Of a stretch of DNA of 64,000 bases, positions 8,579 to 16,896 are shown one piece after another. The notes beneath the pieces are model-generated. The model searched no databases. It was not told the origin of the DNA and saw only the letters and a program-made list of their open reading frames with translations. This DNA comes from Pseudomonas viridiflava (lineage in GTDB: Bacteria; Pseudomonadota; Gammaproteobacteria; Pseudomonadales; Pseudomonadaceae). Both the position numbers and the translations under genes were made by a program. Where the stretch lies: assembly GCF_900580865.1 (NCBI RefSeq), contig NZ_UTBZ01000228.1, positions 1 to 64,000 on the forward strand, in the 5' to 3' direction. The stretch's first letter is position 1. Each line of letters opens with the position of its first letter.

Positions 8579-9382
8579 ATGGCGTATTTCGAGCATGAAG
8601 GTTGCAACCTGCACTACGAGGAATATGGCCACGGTACGCCGTTGCTGCTGGTTCACGGGCTCGGTTCGAGCACGCTCGACTGGGAAATGCAGGTCCCGGC
8701 ACTGGCCGCGCATTACCGGGTGATCGTCCCGGATATTCGCGGCCACGGGCGCTCGGACAAACCGCGCGAGCGCTACAGCATCGCCGGTTTCAGTGCCGAT
8801 ATGCTGGCGCTGATCGAGCATCTGAATCTTGGCCCGGTGCATTACGTCGGGCTGTCGATGGGCGGGATGATCGGCTTCCAGTTCGGCGTCGATCATCCGC
8901 AAATGCTCAAGAGCCTGACCATCGTCAACAGCGCCCCCGAAGTCAAAATCCGCAGCCGCGACGATTACTGGCAGTGGTTCAAGCGCTGGAGCCTGATGCG
9001 ACTGCTGAGCCTCTCCAGCATCGGCAAAGCCCTTGGCGGCAAACTTTTTCCGAAACCGGAACAAGCCGATCTGCGGCAGAAAATGGCCGAACGCTGGGCA
9101 AAAAACGACAAACGTGCTTATCTCGCCAGCTTCGATGCGATTGTTGGCTGGGGCGTTCAGGAACGACTTTCCCGGGTGACCTGTCCAACGCTCGTCATCA
9201 GCGCCGACCGTGACTACACACCGGTTGCGCTGAAAGAAACCTATGTAAAACTGCTGCCCGATGCGCGGCTGGTGGTAATCGCCGATTCGCGCCACGCCAC
9301 CCCGCTCGATCAACCCGAACGCTTCAATCAAACGCTGCTGGAGTTTCTCGCCGCAGCCGATATTCAATCTCAGGATCACTGA
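8579..9382 (+). CDS. Alpha/beta-fold hydrolase (267 aa)
   Basis: The oxyanion-hole motif HGLGSS is near residue 26, the nucleophile elbow is GLSMGG near residue 97, the acid Asp is in SADRDYTP and the catalytic His is in DSRHATPLD. This complete triad and the length fit the esterase/lactonase branch close to 3-oxoadipate enol-lactonase. No ketoadipate genes are nearby, so I do not give it that name. GGAG lies seven bases before the ATG. It sits between a LysR gene and ppiA, four bases from the latter. Confidence 0.9.
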   Translation: MAYFEHEGCNLHYEEYGHGTPLLLVHGLGSSTLDWEMQVPALAAHYRVIVPDIRGHGRSDKPRERYSIAGFSADMLALIEHLNLGPVHYVGLSMGGMIGFQFGVDHPQMLKSLTIVNSAPEVKIRSRDDYWQWFKRWSLMRLLSLSSIGKALGGKLFPKPEQADLRQKMAERWAKNDKRAYLASFDAIVGWGVQERLSRVTCPTLVISADRDYTPVALKETYVKLLPDARLVVIADSRHATPLDQPERFNQTLLEFLAAADIQSQDH

Positions 9383-9385
9383 CCC

Positions 9386-9949
9386 ATGCTGAAAAAACTC
9401 GCCCTCGCCGCTGGTACTGTGCTGTTTGCCGCCAACCTGATGGCTGCCACGCCGGTCAAAGCACCGCACGTGCTGCTGGACACCACCAACGGTCAGATCG
9501 AAATCGAACTGGATCCGGTCAAGGCGCCGATCAGCACCAAGAACTTTCTCGATTACGTCAACAGCGGTTTCTACACCAACACCATTTTCCACCGCGTGAT
9601 CCCGGGTTTCATGGCTCAGGGCGGTGGTTTCACACCGCAGATGCAACAGAAAGACACCAAGGCGCCAATCAAGAACGAAGCCAGCAATGGCCTGCACAAC
9701 GTTCGCGGTACCTTGTCGATGGCGCGCACCTCCAACCCTGATTCGGCCACCAGCCAGTTCTTCATCAACGTGGCTGACAACGCGTTCCTCGATCCGGGCC
9801 GTGACGCCGGTTACGCGGTGTTCGCCAAAGTGGTCAAGGGTATGGACGTCGTCGACATCATCGTCAACTCGCAAACCACCACCAAAAGCGGCATGCAAAA
9901 CGTGCCTGTCGACCCTGTGATCATCAAGTCGGCCAAAGTCATCGACTAA
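9386..9949 (+). CDS. ppiA: Periplasmic peptidyl-prolyl cis-trans isomerase (cyclophilin)
   Basis: A Sec signal peptide with cleavage expected after LMA near residue 20 is followed by one cyclophilin domain. Family motifs are FHRVIPGFMAQGG (catalytic Arg in FHRV), NEASNGLHNVRGTLSMAR and SATSQFFINVADN. Its 187 residues match PpiA of E. coli (190). It helps fold proteins in the periplasm. The start codon lies four bases after the hydrolase stop with a weak ribosome-binding site, so it may depend on coupled translation. Confidence 0.93.
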   Translation: MLKKLALAAGTVLFAANLMAATPVKAPHVLLDTTNGQIEIELDPVKAPISTKNFLDYVNSGFYTNTIFHRVIPGFMAQGGGFTPQMQQKDTKAPIKNEASNGLHNVRGTLSMARTSNPDSATSQFFINVADNAFLDPGRDAGYAVFAKVVKGMDVVDIIVNSQTTTKSGMQNVPVDPVIIKSAKVID

Positions 9950-9966
9950 GCCGTACAGGGCGTATC

Positions 9967-9996
9967 GAGCGGCGTGAATTCAACCTCGCGCCGCTC
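9967..9996. terminator. Hairpin after ppiA, possible weak terminator
   Basis: An eight-base stem GAGCGGCG/CGCCGCTC with a 14-base loop follows the ppiA stop codon. No T run follows, so it may slow or stabilise a transcript end rather than terminate. Confidence 0.3.
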
Positions 9997-10037
9997 ACAC
10001 CGATAAAAGGAGAGCCCGTACTCCGGGCGGTTATCTG

Positions 10038-11870
10038 ATGCTCTATCGCCGTTTCGAACAACTGATCGACATATTCCGTGAAGCCCCGACGGCGTCTCCG
10101 CCGGACCGCGTTCTCCCCTTCTATACCTATTACCTCAAACAGGTCTGGCCGAGTTTTGCCGCCCTGCTCGTCGTTGGCCTGTTCGCCGCGCTGATCGAAG
10201 TCGCACTGTTCAGTTACCTGAGCCGCATCATCGACCTGGCCCAAGGCACGCCCAACCCGAATTTCTTCAGCGACCACGCCCTCGAACTGACGTGGATGCT
10301 GGTGGTTGCCCTGGTGCTGCGACCGATCTTCTTCGGCCTGCACGACTTGCTGGTGCACCAGACCCTGAGCCCGGGCATGACCAGCATGATCCGCTGGCAG
10401 AACCACAGCTACGTGCTCAAACAGAGCCTGAATTTCTTCCAGAACGACTTCGCCGGGCGCATCGCCCAGCGCATCATGCAGACCGGCAACTCGCTGCGTG
10501 ACTCAGCGGTGCAAGCGGTGGATGCACTGTGGCACGTGGTGATCTATGCGATCAGTTCGCTGGTGCTATTCGCCGAGGCCGACTGGCGCCTGATGATCCC
10601 GCTGTTGACGTGGATCGTCGCTTACATCGGCGCACTCTATTACTTCGTACCGCGGGTGAAAGAGCGCTCGGTGGAAGCCTCCGACGCGCGCTCGAAACTG
10701 ATGGGGCGCATCGTCGACGGCTACACCAACATCGCCACGCTGAAGCTGTTCGCCCACACCAACTTCGAGCAGCACTACGCCAAGGAAGCCATCGAAGAAC
10801 AGACCGTCAAAGCGCAAATGGCCGGCCGCGTGGTGACCAGCATGGACGTGGTAATCACTGCCATGAACGGTTTGCTGATCGTCGGCACCACGGCGTTGGC
10901 TCTGTGGCTGTGGACGCAGTCGCTGATCACTGTCGGCGCGATCGCCCTGGCTACCGGTCTGGTGATCCGCATCGTCAATATGTCCGGCTGGATCATGTGG
11001 GTGGTCACCGGTATTTTCGAAAACATCGGCATGGTTCAGGACGGCCTGCGCACCATCTCGCAGCCGGTCAGCGTCACCGATCACGAGCAGGCCAAACCCC
11101 TGGACGTGGCCCGTGGCGAAGTGCGTTTCGAGAACGTGGATTTTCACTACGGCAAGAAGCGCGGCATCATCGGCGACCTCAATCTGAACATCAAACCGGG
11201 CGAGAAAATCGGTTTGATCGGGCCGTCCGGCGCCGGCAAATCGACTTTGGTCAACTTGCTCCTGCGCCTGTACGACGTCGAAGGCGGACGGATTCTGATC
11301 GATGGCCAGAACATTGCCGAGGTCGGTCAGGAAAGCCTGCGTGCGCGGATCGGCATGATCACCCAGGACACCTCGCTGCTGCACCGTTCGATCCGCGACA
11401 ACTTGCTGTACGGCAAACCGGACGCGACTGATGCCGAGCTGTGGGATGCGGTGCACAAGGCGCGCGCCGATGAGTTCATTCCGCTGCTGTCGGACGCTGA
11501 GGGCCGCACAGGCTTCGATGCGCATGTGGGTGAGCGCGGAGTGAAGTTGTCCGGTGGCCAGCGCCAGCGCATCGCCATTGCGCGAGTGCTGCTCAAGGAT
11601 GCGCCGATCCTGATCATGGACGAAGCGACCTCGGCACTGGATTCTGAAGTCGAAGCGGCGATTCAGGAAAGCCTGGAAACGTTGATGCAGGGCAAAACCG
11701 TGATCGCCATTGCCCACCGTCTCTCGACCATTGCGCGGATGGATCGGCTGGTGGTGCTGGAGAACGGCAAGATTGCCGAGAGCGGCACCCATGCTGAACT
11801 GCTCGCCCATCGCGGTTTGTATGCGCGGTTGTGGGCGCACCAGACCGGGGGGTTTGTCGGCATCGACTGA
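10038..11870 (+). CDS. ABC exporter, fused permease and ATPase (610 aa)
   Basis: This is a half-size type IV ABC transporter: an N-terminal membrane domain with six predicted helices (about residues 40-330), then a nucleotide-binding domain. Walker A GPSGAGKST is at about 395-403, the signature LSGGQRQR at about 504, and Walker B ILIMDEATSALD at about 522-533, with the switch His in IAHRLST. It would act as a homodimer in the inner membrane. The family includes MsbA-like and multidrug exporters. The N-terminal 30 residues extend past the usual start of such proteins. The substrate is unknown and no accessory gene lies beside it. Confidence 0.9.
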   Translation: MLYRRFEQLIDIFREAPTASPPDRVLPFYTYYLKQVWPSFAALLVVGLFAALIEVALFSYLSRIIDLAQGTPNPNFFSDHALELTWMLVVALVLRPIFFGLHDLLVHQTLSPGMTSMIRWQNHSYVLKQSLNFFQNDFAGRIAQRIMQTGNSLRDSAVQAVDALWHVVIYAISSLVLFAEADWRLMIPLLTWIVAYIGALYYFVPRVKERSVEASDARSKLMGRIVDGYTNIATLKLFAHTNFEQHYAKEAIEEQTVKAQMAGRVVTSMDVVITAMNGLLIVGTTALALWLWTQSLITVGAIALATGLVIRIVNMSGWIMWVVTGIFENIGMVQDGLRTISQPVSVTDHEQAKPLDVARGEVRFENVDFHYGKKRGIIGDLNLNIKPGEKIGLIGPSGAGKSTLVNLLLRLYDVEGGRILIDGQNIAEVGQESLRARIGMITQDTSLLHRSIRDNLLYGKPDATDAELWDAVHKARADEFIPLLSDAEGRTGFDAHVGERGVKLSGGQRQRIAIARVLLKDAPILIMDEATSALDSEVEAAIQESLETLMQGKTVIAIAHRLSTIARMDRLVVLENGKIAESGTHAELLAHRGLYARLWAHQTGGFVGID

Positions 11871-11892
11871 CAGTTCTGCCCGACGCAAATCC

Positions 11893-11981
11893 TGTGGGAG
11901 CGAGCCTGCTCGCGAAAGCAGTCTGTCAGTCCCATTGATGTTGACGGATACACCGCTTTCGCGAGCAGGCTCGCTCCCACA
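11893..11981. repeat. Paired REP element, family A, 89 bp
   Basis: The arms TGTGGGAGCGAGCCTGCTCG and the complement bound an 89-bp inverted pair. It sits between the ABC transporter stop and a terminator. The gap 11871-12179 holds this element, the terminator and the aqpZ upstream region. Confidence 0.92.
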
Positions 11982-12007
11982 GGGGATTTGCGCAGTCCCG
12001 ACTGGAT

Positions 12008-12051
12008 AAAACCGCCACAGCCCGCCAACCACGGGCGCTGGCGGTTTTTTT
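12008..12051 (+). terminator. Rho-independent terminator after the ABC exporter gene
   Basis: The stem AAAACCGCCA/TGGCGGTTTT has a 21-base loop and ends in seven T on the plus strand. Confidence 0.8.
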
Positions 12052-12179
12052 GTGGCCGCTGGAAATCGGCAAAAAGCCTGCTGTACTGAGCCAAGGTTCC
12101 AGAACGGAGCCTGTCGTAAGTCTGCAAGGACGCACAATTCGATGCAGTCTCGATAGCAGGTCTATCAAGGACGCCTCTC

Positions 12180-12872
12180 ATGTCTCTGTTCAAACGTTCA
12201 GTCACTGAGTTGTTGGGTACGTTCTGGTTGGTATTGGGTGGTTGCGGCAGCGCGGTAATCGCCGCGTCTTCACCGTTGGGAATCGGGGTGCTGGGGGTGG
12301 CCCTGGCGTTTGGTCTGACGGTGCTGACCATGGCGTTCGCCATTGGCCACATCAGCGGCTGTCATCTCAACCCGGCCGTGTCGGTCGGTCTGTTTGTCGG
12401 CGGCCGGTTTCCGGCCAAAGAGTTGCCCGCCTACATCATCGCGCAGGTGCTCGGCGCGATTCTCGCGGCGGCGCTGATCGCCCACATCGCCAGCGGCAAG
12501 GAAGGTTTCGATATCGCCTCCGGCCTGGCCTCCAACGGTTATGGCGAGCATTCGCCGGGCAAGTATTCGATGGCGGCAGGGTTTGTTACCGAACTGGTAA
12601 TGACGGCGATGTTCGTGATCATCATTCTGGGGGCCACCGATAAACGCGCACCGCCAGGGCTGGCACCGATTGCCATCGGTCTGGGCCTGACGCTGATACA
12701 TCTGATCTCGATTCCGGTCACCAATACCTCGGTGAACCCGGCCCGCAGCACCGGACCGGCGCTGATGGTCGGCGGCTGGGCGATTGCGCAGTTGTGGATG
12801 TTCTGGGTCGCGCCGTTGATTGGCGCGGTGGTCGGTGGCGGAATCTATCGCTGGTTGGGCAAAGAAGAGTAG
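12180..12872 (+). CDS. aqpZ: Aquaporin Z water channel
   Basis: Six membrane helices and two re-entrant NPA motifs, NPA at 64-66 (HLNPAVSVG) and NPA at 186-188 followed by the selectivity-filter Arg189 (NPARSTGPAL). The narrow-pore signature and the length of 230 residues fit AqpZ (231 in E. coli) rather than the longer glycerol facilitator GlpF. It forms tetramers in the inner membrane and carries water. AAGGA precedes the ATG. It is a single gene with a REP after it. Confidence 0.95.
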   Translation: MSLFKRSVTELLGTFWLVLGGCGSAVIAASSPLGIGVLGVALAFGLTVLTMAFAIGHISGCHLNPAVSVGLFVGGRFPAKELPAYIIAQVLGAILAAALIAHIASGKEGFDIASGLASNGYGEHSPGKYSMAAGFVTELVMTAMFVIIILGATDKRAPPGLAPIAIGLGLTLIHLISIPVTNTSVNPARSTGPALMVGGWAIAQLWMFWVAPLIGAVVGGGIYRWLGKEE

Positions 12873-12893
12873 TCAAGGCATACACAAAACAAA

Positions 12894-12982
12894 TGTGGGA
12901 GCGAGCTTGCTCGCGAAGGCGGTGTGTCAGCTGATATCCATGTCACTGAAACACCGCTTTCGCAAGCAGGCTCGCTCCCACA
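12894..12982. repeat. Paired REP element, family A, 89 bp
   Basis: The arms read TGTGGGAGCGAGCTTGCTCG and a complement with a few changes. The element fills the gap between the convergent ends of aqpZ and the acyltransferase gene. Confidence 0.92.
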
Positions 12983-12987
12983 GGGAT

Positions 12988-14112
12988 CTAGGCCTGGCGG
13001 TAGGGCAAGGCTGTTCTGGCTTCTTCGGCGTAGGCGAGGATGCCGGCGCGTTCCTGTTGCAGGAAATCCTTCACCGCCGCTTTCAGCCCCGGATGCCGCA
13101 GGTAATGCCATGAATGGGTGATCACCGGTTCAAACCCGCGAATCAACTTGTGCTCGCCCTGGGCGCCAGCATCGAAACGCTGATAACCCTGGGCAATCGC
13201 GTAATCCATACCCTGATAAAAACAGGTTTCAAAGTGCAGCCGATCAAACTCCGCCAGACATCCCCAATAGCGCCCGTAGAAACTGTCGCCACCGACCAGA
13301 CTGAACGCCATAGCCACCGGCCGTGAACCCTGTCTTGCAAAAACCACGCGAATCGCCTCGGGCATGCGCTCGGCCAGCAAACTGAAAAACTCTCGGGTCA
13401 GATACGGCGTCTGGCGCCTGACCGCATAGGTATTGGCGTAGCAGGCGTAGACAAAATCCCACTGCACCTCGTCCAGTTCGCGCCCTTCCAGCCATTCAAA
13501 CTCAAAGCCCTGCCCCGCCACTTGCTCGCGTTCCTTGCGCATCTGTTTGCGTTTGCGTGAACTGAGCACGTCGAGGAAATCCTGGAAGTCGCGATACCCG
13601 CGATTCTGCCAGTGATATTGACAGCCAATGCGCTGCAACCAGCCCGGTTGTTCGGCCATCGCCGCGTCGGTGAAAGCGTCGGTGAAATTGATGTGCGCGC
13701 TGGAAAGCCCTTCGATCTCAAGATAACCGGGCAGGCTCTTGAGCAGCTCAAAACCGTCCTCGACATTGGCCGCCAACAGACGCGGGCCGCTGACCGGGCT
13801 GAACGGCACAGCCGTCAAAAGCTTGGGGTAGTAATCGATACCGGCGCGGGCGCAGGCGTCGGCCCAGCCGTGATCGAACACGTACTCGCCGTAGGAATGC
13901 CACTTGCGATAACTGGGTAACGCGGCGATCAGTCGATCATCTTCGATGTGCAGCAAATGCTCAGGTTGCCAGCCGGTGTGAGGGCCAACGCTGCCGCTGT
14001 CTTCCAGCGAACTGAGAAAAGCGTGACGCAGAAACGGCTGGCTTTCAGGCACCAGCGCATCCCAGCTTGCCGAGGCGATTTGCGACAGGTTTTGCAGGCG
14101 TTGCAACGGCAT
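12988..14112 (-). CDS. FemAB-like GNAT acyltransferase (374 aa)
   Basis: The protein belongs to the COG3146 type, a two-GNAT-domain family related to FemAB peptidyltransferases. Visible family features are the SRKRKQMRKERE stretch, FYGRYWGCLAEFDRLHFE, and FDAGAQGEHKLIRGFEP near the C-terminus. It has no signal peptide or membrane helix. The frame opens at GTG 14127, but GGAGA at 14121-14125 is correctly spaced for ATG 14112. The biochemical role of this family is not settled. It is convergent with aqpZ. Confidence 0.82.
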   Translation of the reverse strand: MPLQRLQNLSQIASASWDALVPESQPFLRHAFLSSLEDSGSVGPHTGWQPEHLLHIEDDRLIAALPSYRKWHSYGEYVFDHGWADACARAGIDYYPKLLTAVPFSPVSGPRLLAANVEDGFELLKSLPGYLEIEGLSSAHINFTDAFTDAAMAEQPGWLQRIGCQYHWQNRGYRDFQDFLDVLSSRKRKQMRKEREQVAGQGFEFEWLEGRELDEVQWDFVYACYANTYAVRRQTPYLTREFFSLLAERMPEAIRVVFARQGSRPVAMAFSLVGGDSFYGRYWGCLAEFDRLHFETCFYQGMDYAIAQGYQRFDAGAQGEHKLIRGFEPVITHSWHYLRHPGLKAAVKDFLQQERAGILAYAEEARTALPYRQA

Positions 14113-14395
14113 CAACAAGCTCTCCACAACAGGACTTCAGCGCCCGGCGAGTATCGCCGATTGCGCGCCATTGCACACCCGCAATCGGCCGACAGCGCTC
14201 TAGATCAATAGTTCAGGGCGAATCGATATCGTCATCAACCTGCCATCACTGTGCCACTGCTCTGTCATAAACCATCGCGATACTGGCGCCTGTTTTTAGA
14301 GCGCCGGGTTCTACCCGGACACTGTTTTCCGACGTTCAAACCGTCGGTTGTGCCCCGGATGGCTGTGCCATCCCCTCTCATCTTCGGAGATTGCT

Positions 14396-15718
14396 ATGCG
14401 TCTTGCTTCCACGAAAACTGCGGCGGCCCTGTGCGGTGGCTTGTTGCTGGCCATGAGTGTTCCGGCCAGTGCTGCAGTCGACGCCAAACTGCTCGACATG
14501 CTCAAGGCTAACGGTTCCATTTCCCAGGCGCAGTACATCGAACTGCAAACTGAACTGGCCAAGGATCAGAAGGCTCAGCAAATCGCGCAGCAGGCGCAGC
14601 AAGAGACCAACGAACAAGTCGCCGCTGTTGCGAAGAAAACCAACGAACAAAGCGTCTTCGACCAAAAACTGGCCTGGGCGGCCAAGACCCAGTTCAAGGG
14701 CGATGTGCGTATCCGCCAGGAAACCATCAAGATCGACGGCGAGCCAAACAACGGCGGCCGCGACAAGGATCGTCAGCGCATCCGTGCCCGTCTGGGTGCC
14801 TACACCGAGATCAACCCGCAAGTCGACACCGGCATCCGCATCGCCACCGGCGGCGGCGATGACGCCCGTTCGACCAACCAGGACCAGGACAACTACTTCG
14901 ACAAGAAGCAGATCTGGCTGGATCTGGGCTACATCGACTACCACCCCGATCAGATCAAGAACCTGCACATTATCGGCGGCAAGATGCTGCAACCGTGGGT
15001 CAGCATGGGCGACGTGATCTGGGACAGCGACATCAACCCGGAAGGTCTGGCCGTCACCTACAAATACCCGTTGGGCAGCAGCGCCGAACTGTTCGGCAGC
15101 CTGGGTAACTACAACCTCAAGGACAACGTCGACGGCGATGGCGTGCAATTTCGTCACGACCTGCGTCTGACCGCTGGCCAGTTGGGTAGCCGCTTCAACA
15201 TCACCGACAACCTGAAAGTCACCCTGGGCGGCAGCGTCTACGCCTACCAGAACGACGAAGACAGCCGCTGCACCGGTACTTCCACACCGTGCGCCCTGGC
15301 AGTCAATGGCAACTCGGCTGACAATGAATTCCGTCTGTATGAAGGGTTCAGCCAGGTCGATATCGGCGGTCTGCCAATGCCACTGTCGTTCTACGGCCAG
15401 TACGTGAAGAACAACGATGCCGTGACCGATCAGGACACCGCGTGGCTGTTGGGTGCCAAGTCGAAAGTCTTCGGCCTGAACCTCGATTACAACTATCGTG
15501 ACGTGCAGCGTAATGCCGTGGTCGGCGCCTTCACCGACTCCGACTTCGCCAACGGCACCACCGGTTCCCGTGGCCACAAGTTCAAGGTCGGTTACGACAT
15601 CGACAAGAACTTCGCCATCGGCGCCACGTACTTCCTGACCAAGGCCGACTTCGCCAGCCGTACCCAGCGTGACGCTGACGCCAACACCCTGCAACTGGAT
15701 GCGGAAGCCAAGTTCTAA
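14396..15718 (+). CDS. Outer-membrane porin with N-terminal coiled coil (440 aa)
   Basis: A signal peptide ends at VPASA near residue 26. Residues about 30-85 are rich in Gln, Ala, Lys and Glu and should form a coiled coil (QQIAQQAQQETNEQVAAVA). The remainder is a run of amphipathic beta strands with many Gly, Asp and aromatic residues, ending in an aromatic Phe (LDAEAKF), the usual barrel-assembly signal. It looks like the 'putative porin' family of Pseudomonas. An earlier in-frame start exists, but the signal peptide and GGAGA fix ATG 14396. One disulfide is possible in SRCTGTSTPC. The substrate is unknown. Confidence 0.88.
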   Translation: MRLASTKTAAALCGGLLLAMSVPASAAVDAKLLDMLKANGSISQAQYIELQTELAKDQKAQQIAQQAQQETNEQVAAVAKKTNEQSVFDQKLAWAAKTQFKGDVRIRQETIKIDGEPNNGGRDKDRQRIRARLGAYTEINPQVDTGIRIATGGGDDARSTNQDQDNYFDKKQIWLDLGYIDYHPDQIKNLHIIGGKMLQPWVSMGDVIWDSDINPEGLAVTYKYPLGSSAELFGSLGNYNLKDNVDGDGVQFRHDLRLTAGQLGSRFNITDNLKVTLGGSVYAYQNDEDSRCTGTSTPCALAVNGNSADNEFRLYEGFSQVDIGGLPMPLSFYGQYVKNNDAVTDQDTAWLLGAKSKVFGLNLDYNYRDVQRNAVVGAFTDSDFANGTTGSRGHKFKVGYDIDKNFAIGATYFLTKADFASRTQRDADANTLQLDAEAKF

Positions 15719-15731
15719 AACGCTTCACCCT

Positions 15732-15796
15732 ATAGCCCTGTGCGGGCGGGACGATCCCCATCATCCGTTCGTTTCACCCGCGCCGGGCTATTTCTG
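15732..15796 (+). terminator. Probable terminator after the porin gene
   Basis: ATAGCCC (15732-15738) pairs with GGGCTAT (15785-15791), with further GC pairing inside (GCGGG/CCCGC). The T run is short (TTTC), so efficiency is uncertain. Confidence 0.45.
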
Positions 15797-15814
15797 CAAG
15801 ATGCAAAAACCCCC

Positions 15815-15920
15815 TGTAGGAGCTGCCGAAGGCTCGGGCCGCGATCGGACGATCTTTTGATCTTGATCCTGAAAACAAGATCAAAAGATCGCAGCCTCGT
15901 TTCACTCGACAGCTCCTACA
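15815..15920. repeat. Composite paired REP element, family B, 106 bp
   Basis: The outer arms TGTAGGAGCTG and the complement match family B. Each arm carries a different insertion: CGGGCCGCGATCGGAC on the left and TCGTTTCACTCGA on the right. The two halves therefore come from different sub-variants, unlike the near-symmetric copies at 6194 and 44634. The right arm overlaps the last codons of the anti-sigma gene. Confidence 0.85.
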
Positions 15921-16155
15921 GGGGATTATCTTTTCGTCGTTGCTCGGCCAGACGTTCGGCCAGGTCATCGATGCCTTCGACCGGTTTCTCCGGCAGCGAC
16001 TTCAGGGTGGCTTGCATCAAACGCATCTGACGCATGAAACGCCGGCAGTTCGGGCAAAACATCAGGTGATGACGCACCATCCACTTTTCACGAAAGCTCA
16101 GCTGGCCATCGAGATAATCGCTGGATCGTGCCACTTGCTCCTTGCAGGTCAACAT
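15916..16155 (-). CDS. Zinc-finger anti-sigma factor (79 aa)
   Basis: The N-terminal zf-HC2 motif is clear: Cys4 (LTCKEQV), then HHLMFCPNC with the HxxxCxxC zinc site. No membrane helix follows, so this is a cytoplasmic anti-sigma of the ZAS type. Its start codon overlaps the end of the sigma factor gene by seven bases, so the two are made together. The stop codon is the TAG at the edge of the neighbouring REP element, and the last residues DNPL come from that repeat. Confidence 0.85.
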   Translation of the reverse strand: MLTCKEQVARSSDYLDGQLSFREKWMVRHHLMFCPNCRRFMRQMRLMQATLKSLPEKPVEGIDDLAERLAEQRRKDNPL

Positions 16156-16760
16156 TCTCCTGTCTCCTCAAAATGTTCTACGGTCGCGAAGACCTTCAAA
16201 CGTGCCCGATGCAGCAGCACGCGGACATTGGAGAGTGAGATCTCCAGAAGATTACAGATTTCCTCCAGCTCCAGCCCCTGCCGCTCGCGCAACAGCAAAA
16301 CGCTGCTTTGCAGCTCTGACAGGCTCAGCAGCGTATGCTCCAGGCACTCGCGCAGTTCACCTTCAGTGAGCAGCGCTTCGGGAGTGTCCTGGTGCCAGGC
16401 GAACGGCGCGACCAGCCAATGGCCGTCACCTGAAGAAAAGCGGTCGTCGTCGATCGTGCCATGGGGCGACGGCAGATCATCCATCAACACTTCGCGGCGA
16501 TTGTGTTTATAACGGCTTTTGGCTGAGTTGGCGGTGATGGTCAGAAGCCAGGTCTTGAGACTGGAACGACCTTCAAAGCTGCCGATGTGGCGCACCACGG
16601 ACAGCCAGGCGTCCTGTACCACTTCTTCGACATGACGCTGGCCAACAATCGCATACGCCACCGCGCGCATGGCGCTCTGATACGTCGTCACCAGTTCCTT
16701 GAAAGCCTGTTGCTCACCGGCCAGCAGGCGCGCAAGCAGTTGGGTGTCGTCAGCCGCCAT
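16149..16760 (-). CDS. ECF-type RNA polymerase sigma factor (203 aa)
   Basis: Region 2 is recognisable (AFKELVTTYQSAMRAVAY, then VEEVVQDAWLSVVRHIGSFE). Region 4 lies near the C-terminus (LSELQSSVLLLRERQGLELE, then LLEISLSNVRVLLHRARLKV). The length is usual for this class. The anti-sigma gene overlaps it downstream. No operon of obvious targets adjoins it; the nearest plus-strand neighbour is a porin. ECF factors usually activate their own promoter, which would be in 16761-16790 or farther upstream. The signal is unknown. Confidence 0.92.
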   Translation of the reverse strand: MAADDTQLLARLLAGEQQAFKELVTTYQSAMRAVAYAIVGQRHVEEVVQDAWLSVVRHIGSFEGRSSLKTWLLTITANSAKSRYKHNRREVLMDDLPSPHGTIDDDRFSSGDGHWLVAPFAWHQDTPEALLTEGELRECLEHTLLSLSELQSSVLLLRERQGLELEEICNLLEISLSNVRVLLHRARLKVFATVEHFEETGEC

Positions 16761-16786
16761 CCATCAATCCCCTTGTCCCGATTCCG

Positions 16787-16818
16787 AAAATGACGGCGGC
16801 AGGTCTTCACCTGCCGCC
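16787..16818 (-). terminator. Hairpin terminator after the KAS III gene
   Basis: A perfect ten-base stem GGCGGCAGGT/ACCTGCCGCC (16795-16818) with a four-base loop lies about 80 bases past the KAS III stop. On the minus strand it is followed by GTCATTTTC, a modest T run. Confidence 0.6.
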
Positions 16819-16896
16819 ATTTCCGAAAAATTACAGCGTTTGAGCCGATTCGGATGTAGGAAAGGTCAGCGCGATTAAGGAGAAATTAAACCCTTT

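Noticed and set aside
14262..14268. CTGTCAT upstream of the porin gene, which resembles half a Pho box
   Set aside because: The second CTGTCAT-like half expected after four bases is missing (CATCGCG instead), and the porin is not an OprP/OprO-type phosphate porin.
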